This document shows, in pieces, positions 7,718-13,694 of a DNA stretch of 25,450 nt. Origin of the DNA: DATBED01 sp035480695 (lineage in GTDB: Bacteria; Patescibacteriota; Saccharimonadia; Saccharimonadales; UBA4665); the NCBI GenBank assembly GCA_035480695.1, contig DATIHM010000073.1, positions 1 to 25,450 of the forward strand, in the 5' to 3' direction. The position numbers and the translations under genes were made by a program. Position 1 is the first letter of the stretch, and the number at the start of each line of letters is the position of its first letter. The notes beneath the pieces were generated by a model that searched no databases, was not told the DNA's origin, and saw nothing but the letters and a program-made list of their open reading frames with translations.

Positions 7718-8336
7718 GTTGCTCTATAATAGCCGGTTCGGGTTGCAGGACTTGCGCGCGGCCGGCCGCCAGTTTTTTGACGTCTTCTTCAATCCAGTGA
7801 TAGTGCGTGCAGCCGAGCACGATGACGTCGGCTCCTGAGTCCAAGACCTGGTTAATCCTAGAGCTGATTTTCTCGTCGTCCACCCGCTTATGCTCAATCA
7901 TGGCCGACCAGTCGGCACAATCCGGCTCGAGTACAGTGACATCTTTGGCGTAATCTCTTTTAAGTTGTGTGTACCGGGCGCTGGCCAGAGTCGTAGGAGT
8001 CGCACAAACAGCGATGACGCCCGATTTCGTAAGCGCGGCCGCCGGCTTGACCATCGGCTCAATCGCCACCATCGGCACGTCGAAACGCTGGCGCAGCTCG
8101 CCAATGAGCGTTGTGCTGACGGTGTTGCAGGCCACCACGATGACCTGGCAACCTGAATCGATCATCTCTTGAAAAATCGGAGTTACAAAGCCGAGGATTT
8201 CCTTCGGCGGCCGCGTGCCATAGGGCAAATGTGCCTTGTCTTCCCGCAGGATTATCTCCTGCTCAGGCAAAGCTTTCTTAATGGCATTGGCCACGCTAAG
8301 CCCACCGACCCCGGAATCAAAAACGCCTATTTTCAT
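7689..8336 (-). CDS. murI: Glutamate racemase
   Basis: A 215-residue cofactor-independent racemase converting L- to D-glutamate for peptidoglycan. The N-terminal MKIGVFDSGVGGLSV gives the D7-S8 motif. The two catalytic cysteines are C70 (ACNTVS) and C176 (GCTHY). The protein is shorter than typical MurI (about 255-270). It lacks the usual Pro after GCTHY (here GCTHYHWI) and has a reduced C-terminus, but the catalytic core looks intact. Its ATG overlaps the folD stop by 4 nt, so it is translationally coupled to folD. Its 3' end overlaps the murD 3' end tail to tail by 29 nt. An aspartate racemase is the alternative, but the DSGVGG motif favours glutamate. Confidence 0.93.
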   Translation of the reverse strand: MKIGVFDSGVGGLSVANAIKKALPEQEIILREDKAHLPYGTRPPKEILGFVTPIFQEMIDSGCQVIVVACNTVSTTLIGELRQRFDVPMVAIEPMVKPAAALTKSGVIAVCATPTTLASARYTQLKRDYAKDVTVLEPDCADWSAMIEHKRVDDEKISSRINQVLDSGADVIVLGCTHYHWIEEDVKKLAAGRAQVLQPEPAIIEQLKRVLEQLA

Positions 8337-9154
8337 TCGGACTTATCGGTCACCACCCGTTCGGCAGCGCGGATAACATTGTCGAATAGCGCCGTCACGG
8401 TCAGCGGGCCGACTCCACCCTTGGTCGGTGTGATTGTCAGGTCGTCACGTTCGTCATATACCTCATGCGCTACATCGCCGACCGTCTTGTTGCCTTCGCT
8501 GGCCACGCCGGCGTCAACCACGACAGCGCCATGCTTTATCATGTCAGATGTCAGCACGCGGTGATGGCCCGTGGCCGTAACAATAACATCCGCGTTGAGG
8601 GTGATTTCTTTCGGATTAGGCGTGTCCTTTTCGATAATCACTGGAGTTACTCCAGATGCCAACAACAGCTTTTCGAGCGGCTTACCGACCAGTTTGCCGT
8701 GGCCGATGAGCACCACTTCCTTGCCAGCCAAATCGACATTATAGCCGGACAACAGCCACATAATCGCCAAGGCGGTGGCCGGGTCGTAAACAGGGTTTTC
8801 GCTCAGGCCATCAACGTCTTTTTCGGGCGGGACCAAGTTGACGATTTCATCTGTTTCAGAACGGTCCTCGAGCGGCAGTTGCACGATGATACCATGGACG
8901 TTGTCATCGTTGCTTAACTTGTTAAGCAAGTCGCGTATCTCTGTTTGTTTGATTTGATAGACGTCCACATCGACCAAAATATCCTCGCCATAACGTTTCT
9001 TTTTGCGCAAGTAAGCATCGGTCACTGGGTTGTCGATAGTCACCACGATAGCCAGCCTCGGCGCCACGCCATGAGCTTGCCGCAGGGAACGCACCCGCTT
9101 AGCCTGTCGCTCCTTAATATAGCCGGCCAATTCTTTTCCGTTTAAGAATCGCAT
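8333..9154 (-). CDS. folD: Methylenetetrahydrofolate dehydrogenase/cyclohydrolase
   Basis: A 273-residue bifunctional FolD that interconverts methylene-, methenyl- and formyl-tetrahydrofolate using NADP. Diagnostic segments are AYLRKKKRYGED (catalytic Tyr/Lys region), GIIVQLPL, EKDVDGLSENP, the nucleotide-binding GHGKLVGKPLEKLLL, ADVIVTATG, and the C-terminal PTKGGVGPLTVTALF. The start is set at ATG 9154 (MRFLNGKELAGY). The 25 extra residues of the longer frame do not look like FolD, and an extended -10 (TGT-TACAAT) ends 7 nt before this ATG. It is followed by murI with a 4-nt overlap. Confidence 0.95.
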   Translation of the reverse strand: MRFLNGKELAGYIKERQAKRVRSLRQAHGVAPRLAIVVTIDNPVTDAYLRKKKRYGEDILVDVDVYQIKQTEIRDLLNKLSNDDNVHGIIVQLPLEDRSETDEIVNLVPPEKDVDGLSENPVYDPATALAIMWLLSGYNVDLAGKEVVLIGHGKLVGKPLEKLLLASGVTPVIIEKDTPNPKEITLNADVIVTATGHHRVLTSDMIKHGAVVVDAGVASEGNKTVGDVAHEVYDERDDLTITPTKGGVGPLTVTALFDNVIRAAERVVTDKSE

Positions 9155-9161
9155 TAGCTTT

Positions 9162-9170
9162 ATTGTAACA
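9162..9170 (-). promoter_or_regulatory. Extended -10 promoter of folD-murI
   Basis: On the minus strand TGT precedes TACAAT (9162-9167), and the hexamer ends 7 nt before the folD ATG at 9154. No clear -35 and no Shine-Dalgarno, so the transcript is predicted to be leaderless. Confidence 0.65.
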
Positions 9171-9183
9171 TCTCTGCAAGGAG

Positions 9184-9211
9184 TTGCATTCAATTCCAAA
9201 TCAAGTAATAT
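9184..9211 (+). promoter_or_regulatory. Promoter of the Pro-rich small protein
   Basis: TTGCAT (9184-9189), 16-nt spacer, TAATAT (9206-9211). The leader of roughly 28 nt carries AAGGAG before the ATG at 9247, so this gene uses conventional SD-led translation. Confidence 0.65.
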
Positions 9212-9246
9212 AGCCTTAGACATAAGCAAATTAAGGAGCCCTCACT

Positions 9247-9516
9247 ATGGAACAGGAAAAGAAGCCCGGACTATTCTTATCGATTATAACTCTCGGAATT
9301 TACCCGATGATGCAGAACCGTAAAGCCAAGAAAGCCGCCCAGGCCAACCAGGCTGCTCCGACAGCGCCGCCGCCGCCAAGCCCGGATGCCGAAGCCCCGG
9401 CTTCACCGCCAGCCGAACCTGCCCCACCGGCTCCTCCGGCACCATCGGGTGACGCACCGGCCACATCTCCCCAAGACAATCCGCCGGCCGACCAGAACCC
9501 TCCCCAAGCTTTGTAA
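9247..9516 (+). CDS. Small membrane-anchored Pro/Ala-rich protein
   Basis: An 89-residue protein with a short charged start (MEQEKKPG), one hydrophobic stretch (LFLSIITLGIYPMM, about 9-22), a basic patch (RKAKKAAQ) and then a long Pro/Ala/Ser-rich disordered tail. The hydrophobic stretch resembles the first helix of DUF4234-type membrane proteins, but the rest of that family is absent. The likely topology is one membrane anchor with a flexible tail. Function is unknown. Start: ATG 9247 with AAGGAG 9 nt upstream. The reading frame is supported by composition and a good ribosome site rather than by homology. Confidence 0.75.
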   Translation: MEQEKKPGLFLSIITLGIYPMMQNRKAKKAAQANQAAPTAPPPPSPDAEAPASPPAEPAPPAPPAPSGDAPATSPQDNPPADQNPPQAL

Positions 9517-9519
9517 CGC

Positions 9520-9548
9520 TTGCCAAAACAGAGGTAATTTGCTAAATT
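9520..9548 (+). promoter_or_regulatory. Promoter of tRNA-Lys, overlapped by a hairpin
   Basis: TTGCCA (9520-9525), 17-nt spacer, TAAATT (9543-9548), about 10 nt before the tRNA. A perfect 8-bp inverted repeat (GAGGTAAT at 9531-9538, ATTACCTC at 9549-9556) spans the -10. It may be an operator, or a weak end for the upstream transcript. Confidence 0.55.
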
Positions 9549-9558
9549 ATTACCTCGC

Positions 9559-9635
9559 GGGCCAGTAGCTCAGCTGGTTAGAGCACCTGCCTCTTAAGCA
9601 GGGTGTCCAGGGTTCGAGTCCCTGCTGGCCCTCCA
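9559..9635 (+). tRNA. tRNA-Lys (CTT)
   Basis: A complete cloverleaf: acceptor GGGCCAG/CTGGCCC, D-stem GCTC/GAGC, anticodon stem CCTGC/GCAGG with loop CTCTTAA (anticodon CTT), T-stem CAGGG/CCCTG with loop TTCGAGT, and encoded CCA. Position 73 is T, which is unusual for lysine tRNA (normally A). The last ten bases are repeated at 10107-10116 and 11033-11042, suggesting this gene is an integration target. Confidence 0.96.
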
Positions 9636-9647
9636 ATACGCTTATGG
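9626..9647 (+). repeat. tRNA-Lys 3' end repeat, copy 1 (candidate attachment core)
   Basis: TGGCCCTCCA (9626-9635) ends exactly at the tRNA 3' terminus. Together with the next 12 bases it matches 11033-11054 at 19 of 22 positions. The 10-base core is also found at 10107-10116. Confidence 0.6.
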
Positions 9648-9656
9648 TAATCACCA

Positions 9657-9665
9657 TGCTATACT
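9657..9665 (+). promoter_or_regulatory. Extended -10, leaderless-type promoter of the DUF805 gene
   Basis: TGC (9657-9659) precedes TATACT (9660-9665), which ends 6 nt before the ATG at 9672. No Shine-Dalgarno and no obvious -35. Confidence 0.7.
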
Positions 9666-9671
9666 CCTTTT

Positions 9672-10073
9672 ATGTTTAGCCCTGTAAAGAGAATCAACAG
9701 ACTTACGTATCTTACAGGAATAATAGCAACACCTATTTCAATTTATCTCGTATTAATAATTTTAGGCACAATTACTGATTTAATACCTGGGCTTCAAAAT
9801 TCGTTATCAAAACCTAAGCCAGATACACTAGTAAATATAACGGGCGGGATAGGAATGGTAATTTATTTTTCGTATATAGCCCTATCAATCCTATACTTGC
9901 TTATTTTAATAAAGCAAAGAGCTGATGATATTACAGACAAAAGTTGGATACTAAGTCTTGTCGCATTATTAAGCATCGTGGGTATACCCATCCTTGCAAT
10001 TATCCCAGGTAAAAAACAGGTTAATAAGTACGGACCGCCTCCTGGAAGCGGGATACGCCTAATTCACCATTAG
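9672..10073 (+). CDS. DUF805-family inner membrane protein
   Basis: A 133-residue membrane protein of the DUF805 type. It opens with the family-like RINRLTYLTG, has about four hydrophobic helices, carries KQRADDITDKSW (compare the usual RLHDxxxSGW), and ends with PGKKQVNKYGPPP, matching the family's PGxxxxNKYGPxP. The function of DUF805 proteins is not known. The gene is AT-rich, stands alone between the tRNA-Lys end and the first downstream copy of the tRNA 3' end, and has its own leaderless-type promoter. It may therefore be the cargo of a small inserted unit (inference). Confidence 0.88.
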   Translation: MFSPVKRINRLTYLTGIIATPISIYLVLIILGTITDLIPGLQNSLSKPKPDTLVNITGGIGMVIYFSYIALSILYLLILIKQRADDITDKSWILSLVALLSIVGIPILAIIPGKKQVNKYGPPPGSGIRLIHH

Positions 10074-10085
10074 ACGACCTTAATA

Positions 10086-10116
10086 CAGTTGCGATAGCGT
10101 ACACGATGGCCCTCCA
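10086..10116 (+). repeat. tRNA-Lys 3' end repeat, copy 2
   Basis: A 31-bp element that matches 11012-11042 at 26 of 31 positions, including a shared CAGTTGC start and ACGATGGCCCTCCA end. Its last ten bases equal the tRNA-Lys 3' end. It lies just after the DUF805 gene. Confidence 0.65.
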
Positions 10117-10130
10117 AGCATAAGCACTTT

Positions 10131-10154
10131 GACTGTTTCCAGGACTGTTTCCAG
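10131..10154 (+). repeat. Two tandem copies of GACTGTTTCCAG
   Basis: Perfect adjacent 12-bp direct repeats at 10131-10142 and 10143-10154, between repeat copy 2 and the -10 of the next gene. They could be a regulator site upstream of that promoter, or an arm site of a recombinase (inference). Confidence 0.7.
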
Positions 10155-10163
10155 CTTATTCCT

Positions 10164-10169
10164 TACACT
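10164..10169 (+). promoter_or_regulatory. Leaderless-type -10 of the M23-like gene
   Basis: TACACT ends exactly 6 nt before the ATG at 10176. No Shine-Dalgarno and no clear -35; the tandem repeats lie in the -35 to upstream region. Confidence 0.55.
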
Positions 10170-10175
10170 TCTGGT

Positions 10176-10979
10176 ATGAAGCAGCGGAAAGGCTTTGTAC
10201 ATATTTGGCTTATTTTGCTTGTGCTGGTCCTGACTATAATTGGCTTTGCGGGTTGGCGAATTGCCAGTAAACATAAACAGTCGGGCAAAAGCAAGACCTC
10301 GCTTGCTTCGGGTTCTAATCAGAGCCATGGCGGATTGCTATACCTAAAAAGCATTGGTTTCCATATTGATAATTATGACCCCGCCACCAATCATGCCGGC
10401 GACATGGTCTTTACTCACGAAGATCATGATTTATCAGACGTCTCAAACGAAATACTGAGTGATTTCGGCACGCAAGATCCGCGTTCGCCCAACGATCCTA
10501 CCAAGCGCAACCCCCAGCCAACCTTCATTTTGCCATTAGGTACCAAGGTGTTATCTTTGGTCGACGGAACTGTTGCCAATATAGAAGGGCTCTACAGCGG
10601 CGACTCAACGATCATGGTGACTTCAGATGGTAACAAGTACGGCAACTACATTTACGAAACAGAGCATATCGTTAATCCAATCGTTAAAATTGGCGATAAG
10701 GTTAAGGGTGGTCAAGTGATTGGCGAGGTAAGCACGCATGGTTCACAGTATCATCCTGGCTTTGGCATTGTCGAAATCGGTATTTTGCACCCCGACGGCA
10801 ACAGAGCCACGCATATTTGCCCCTACCATTATCTTGATTCCTCTATTAAGACCGACGTCCAAAACAAAATTCTAAACATTCACAAAGCCTGGATGGACTA
10901 TACTGGCTTGCATAGCCTGTACCATGATGATACCGCGGCCGAACCAGGCTGTTCCAGCCTAAATCCCGTAAACGGCTAG
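10176..10979 (+). CDS. Membrane-anchored degenerate M23 (LytM)-like protein
   Basis: A 267-residue protein with a single N-terminal membrane anchor (about 8-26) and an exported domain. Residues about 113-205 follow the M23/LytM beta fold: LPLGTKVLSLVDGTVANIEG, then TEHIVNPIVKIGDKVKGGQV with IGEVSTHG, then GIVEIGIL. In active M23 endopeptidases the last segment holds the metal-binding HLHxE; here it reads GIVEIGI. The first HxxxD site is also not evident. The protein is therefore probably not a zinc peptidase. It may bind wall or carbohydrate, or activate another hydrolase as EnvC/NlpD-type inactive M23 domains do (inference). It lies between copies 2 and 3 of the tRNA-Lys 3' end repeat. Confidence 0.82.
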   Translation: MKQRKGFVHIWLILLVLVLTIIGFAGWRIASKHKQSGKSKTSLASGSNQSHGGLLYLKSIGFHIDNYDPATNHAGDMVFTHEDHDLSDVSNEILSDFGTQDPRSPNDPTKRNPQPTFILPLGTKVLSLVDGTVANIEGLYSGDSTIMVTSDGNKYGNYIYETEHIVNPIVKIGDKVKGGQVIGEVSTHGSQYHPGFGIVEIGILHPDGNRATHICPYHYLDSSIKTDVQNKILNIHKAWMDYTGLHSLYHDDTAAEPGCSSLNPVNG

Positions 10980-11011
10980 CTGTTCATTCTGCAAAGCATG
11001 CGCCAGAAATG

Positions 11012-11054
11012 CAGTTGCAATAACATCTACGATGGCCCTCCAGAACGCTTTTGG
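11012..11054 (+). repeat. tRNA-Lys 3' end repeat, copy 3
   Basis: The first 31 bp (11012-11042) match copy 2 at 26 of 31 positions. The following 12 bp extend the match to the sequence just after tRNA-Lys (19 of 22 over 11033-11054 against 9626-9647). It lies just after the M23-like gene, in a 203-bp gap that otherwise shows only AT-rich sequence and the next promoter. Confidence 0.65.
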
Positions 11055-11167
11055 CGAGTGCCTAACTTTTTATTATTGTCTGCGAAAATTTATTGGTTTT
11101 GGATTATTTCAACAACTTTGCAAAAAAGGTGGTCGGCGCTTTTTTCGTACGGGCTACCGTGCGGTGG

Positions 11168-11176
11168 TGATATCAT
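11168..11176 (+). promoter_or_regulatory. Extended -10, leaderless-type promoter of the DUF2568 gene
   Basis: TGA (11168-11170) precedes TATCAT (11171-11176), which ends 6 nt before the ATG at 11183. This favours ATG 11183 over the TTG at 11177. Confidence 0.65.
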
Positions 11177-11182
11177 TTGTTT

Positions 11183-11524
11183 ATGAAGGGTTTGGCATTG
11201 CTGGTCGCGTTCCTGCTGGAAATAGTCGCTTTTTTAAGCTTCTCCTGGCTGGGGTCGCTTTTTAACTTCAAAGGATGGTCAAGCCTAGTACTTTTCTTCG
11301 TTCTGCTGGCGTTGCTGACGGTTTTTTGGAGCGTTTTTATGGCCCCGAAAGCGCCGCGCCGAATTAAACCGCCCGCTTACTTCATAATCAAAGCTGTAAT
11401 TTACGCTTTGGCTGCATCAGTGCTTTGGGAGAAGCAAAACCCTGCATTTGCCGTAGGGTTCGTAGCCCTTTCGCTAATCGACGAGGTTATTATCTTTAAA
11501 AAGAAATACTCTATCGATGACTAA
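11183..11524 (+). CDS. DUF2568 (YrdB-like) membrane protein
   Basis: A 113-residue protein with four predicted helices. The order LLEIVAFLSFSWLG, then WSVFMAPKAPRRIKPP, a third helix, and a final helix ending FALSLIDE-like (VALSLIDEVIIF) matches the DUF2568 family, including its conserved APKAPRR loop. Function is unknown. No Shine-Dalgarno; the start is fixed by the promoter spacing. It ends 9 nt before the convergent YggT gene. It follows the third copy of the tRNA-Lys 3' repeat, so it may be a third cargo gene whose closing repeat is lost, or the first resident gene. Confidence 0.87.
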   Translation: MKGLALLVAFLLEIVAFLSFSWLGSLFNFKGWSSLVLFFVLLALLTVFWSVFMAPKAPRRIKPPAYFIIKAVIYALAASVLWEKQNPAFAVGFVALSLIDEVIIFKKKYSIDD

Positions 11525-11533
11525 ATTTAAGTT

Positions 11534-11971
11534 CTAGGCGCGTGGCCGAGTCGATGCTGGGCGCTGGGCACGTTGAGCACTGGCTCTTTTGGCGTCGTTA
11601 ATCGCCTTCTGCTGCGGTTCCTGGCTCAATGCAATCTTAGACTGTATGTAGTTCAGTAAGGCGCTGAAGCCCCAGGCCACGAAAAGGTAAACGATGATAG
11701 CAAATAAGGCCGACACGTCCAGATATCCGGTGGTGCCAAGCTGCTTGCCTGGGAAAATGCCGCGGAAAGGGTTGAGGTACTGGCTCGAGGTGTTCATGAC
11801 GAAGTGCGCAAAGCCGAATGCGGTGTTCGCAGAAAACGCCAGCAGGAAAACCCTGAGCGTTAGCATGATGATTCCGAAAATCACCCACGCGTACATCAGC
11901 CAGGCTATCACCTTGGAAATTTTTAGGAACTCCGGAACCTTCACGCTCGGGTCATAGACTTTTTCGGCCAT
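11534..11971 (-). CDS. YggT-family membrane protein
   Basis: A 145-residue protein with a short cytoplasmic start, a first membrane segment (about 22-46), the YggT signature region FVMNTSSQYLNPFRGIFPG, then LDVSALFAIIVYLFVAWGF as a second membrane segment, and a basic Ala/Arg-rich tail (ends RPASTRPRA). YggT proteins are linked to membrane and cell-division functions, and some are implicated in osmotic or potassium stress; the role here is unproven. Start: ATG 11971, with AAGGAG 7 nt upstream; the adjacent GTG at 11974 is less likely. It lies 70 nt downstream of a GH13 gene on the same strand but has its own ribosome site. Confidence 0.88.
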   Translation of the reverse strand: MAEKVYDPSVKVPEFLKISKVIAWLMYAWVIFGIIMLTLRVFLLAFSANTAFGFAHFVMNTSSQYLNPFRGIFPGKQLGTTGYLDVSALFAIIVYLFVAWGFSALLNYIQSKIALSQEPQQKAINDAKRASAQRAQRPASTRPRA

Positions 11972-12041
11972 CACGCTTCTCCTTATTTACTAATTTAAAG
12001 GTGCGCCTGGCCGCGCGAAAAGTCAAGCTTTCAAACCTTGT

Positions 12042-13694
12042 TCAGTCGACGAAGATGGCGGCCTCGTGTGGGCGAAGGTGGATGTGGCCGTGCTTGGCTT
12101 TGCCGATGGTGGTTTTGGGTTCCGATGACAAAACTAGCTTTCCGAGCGGTTCAACTGTCAGGTTCTGGGGCTCTTTGGAAAAGTTAATCAACACCAGGTG
12201 GCGCTCGTGGCCTTCGGTACGCGTAAAACAGAGGACTTTTTCGTCACCGACATCGTGGACTTCGAAATCACCATAACGTAGCGACTTGGATTCGTTACGC
12301 AGCTTGCCGAGTTTGCGGTAAAGTGACAGGAATGAATCGGGGTCTTTGGACTCGGCTTCGACGTTGACGGTTTCATAGCCATCGGCCACTGGTAGCCAGG
12401 TGAGGCTGGCGGTTGAGAACCCGGCGTTTTTGGCACCTGTCCATTGCAACGGTGTTCGCTCCGGGTCGCGGCCGGTGCCGCCTTTGGCGCCCGGATCCTG
12501 CACCATGTCGACCGGGACGTGGCCGTTCTTCATGCCCAGCTCGTCGCCGTTGTAGACGAACGACATACCGGGCAGCGTCAGCAGCAGGACGGCCGCGGCT
12601 CGGGCGGCCGGCTCGTCCAGCCGGGTGGCCAACCGGTGCTGGTCGTGGTTGCCGAATGCATAACTCGGCACGCAAAGCGGGTCGAACTCTTTGAGAGCCG
12701 TATGGAAATTCCTGAGGAACTTACGCCATATGTCAGCCCGCCAGGCCATGCTTAAGCCTTCGAAGTTGAACGGCGCAGACACGGCGGGATCCATTCCCTC
12801 ATAATAAGCCAGGTACTCGGCGACTGCATCGTCACCATTAGGATAGCCTTCGGTAACCATGAAGCGATGCGAATCAGCGTATCTCGGTTCTTTCAAAACA
12901 GAGGCCATTTCGCTTAGGTAGGCATACATCGGCGCCCAGCCCTGGTTGTAAGGGTGTTCCAGCTTGAGATATTTCCAGGTATGTGGGCCCGGCTTGTAGT
13001 CCGGGTTCAGCGGCTCATCCCGGTATTCGGGGTCTTTGGCCATGAAGGGCACGGCGTCGACCCGGAAGCCATCGACTCCCCGGTCGAGCCAGAAACGCAT
13101 GACATCTTTGAAGGCTTCACGCACCTCGGGGTTACTCCAGTTGAGGTCGGCCTGTTTGACGTCGAAGCTATGCAGGTAAAATTGCCGCCGTTCCGGTTCC
13201 CACTGCCAGGCCGGCCCGCCGGTCAACAATTCAATCCAGTTGTTGGGCGGAATCGGATTACCGTGCTTGTCGTGACCCTTCGGGTCTTTCCAAATGTACC
13301 AATCCGAATATTTGTCCTCGCGTGACTGCTTGGATTGGTGGAACCACTCGTGCTCGTCGGAAGTGTGGTTCGGCACCAGGTCGACCATTAGTTTGATATT
13401 TCGTTTGTGCGCCTGCTTGATTAGTTCGTCAATGTCGGCCAACTTGCCGAAAATCGGGTCGACATCGCAGTAGTCGGCCACGTCGTAGCCGAAATCGGCC
13501 ATCGGCGAAGGGTAGAACGGCGACAGCCAGATGGCGTTGACGCCCAGCGTCATCAGGTAATCAAGCTTCTTGATGATGCCCGGGATGTCGCCGATACCAT
13601 CGCCATTGCTGTCGTAAAAGCTGCGCGGATAAATCTGATAAACGATGGCGCCTTCTGGCCACCGGTGATTGTTCTGTTTGTCGTTTTGGCTCAT
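12042..13694 (-). CDS. GH13 alpha-glucosidase / oligo-1,6-glucosidase
   Basis: A 550-residue glycoside hydrolase family 13 enzyme of the alpha-glucosidase type, hydrolysing or transglycosylating small alpha-glucans in the cytoplasm. There is no signal peptide. The catalytic triad is complete: nucleophile D213 (DGFRVDAV), acid/base E282 (MVTEGYP) and D351 (FGNHDQ). Conserved regions DLVPNH (105-110) and QADLNW (181-186, like the QPDLNW signature) also fit. The length matches oligo-1,6-glucosidases; sucrose- or trehalose-directed relatives cannot be excluded. The ATG overlaps the stop of the upstream GH13 gene by 4 nt, so the two are coupled and probably act in sequence on glycogen-like glucan. 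Confidence 0.95.
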   Translation of the reverse strand: MSQNDKQNNHRWPEGAIVYQIYPRSFYDSNGDGIGDIPGIIKKLDYLMTLGVNAIWLSPFYPSPMADFGYDVADYCDVDPIFGKLADIDELIKQAHKRNIKLMVDLVPNHTSDEHEWFHQSKQSREDKYSDWYIWKDPKGHDKHGNPIPPNNWIELLTGGPAWQWEPERRQFYLHSFDVKQADLNWSNPEVREAFKDVMRFWLDRGVDGFRVDAVPFMAKDPEYRDEPLNPDYKPGPHTWKYLKLEHPYNQGWAPMYAYLSEMASVLKEPRYADSHRFMVTEGYPNGDDAVAEYLAYYEGMDPAVSAPFNFEGLSMAWRADIWRKFLRNFHTALKEFDPLCVPSYAFGNHDQHRLATRLDEPAARAAAVLLLTLPGMSFVYNGDELGMKNGHVPVDMVQDPGAKGGTGRDPERTPLQWTGAKNAGFSTASLTWLPVADGYETVNVEAESKDPDSFLSLYRKLGKLRNESKSLRYGDFEVHDVGDEKVLCFTRTEGHERHLVLINFSKEPQNLTVEPLGKLVLSSEPKTTIGKAKHGHIHLRPHEAAIFVD

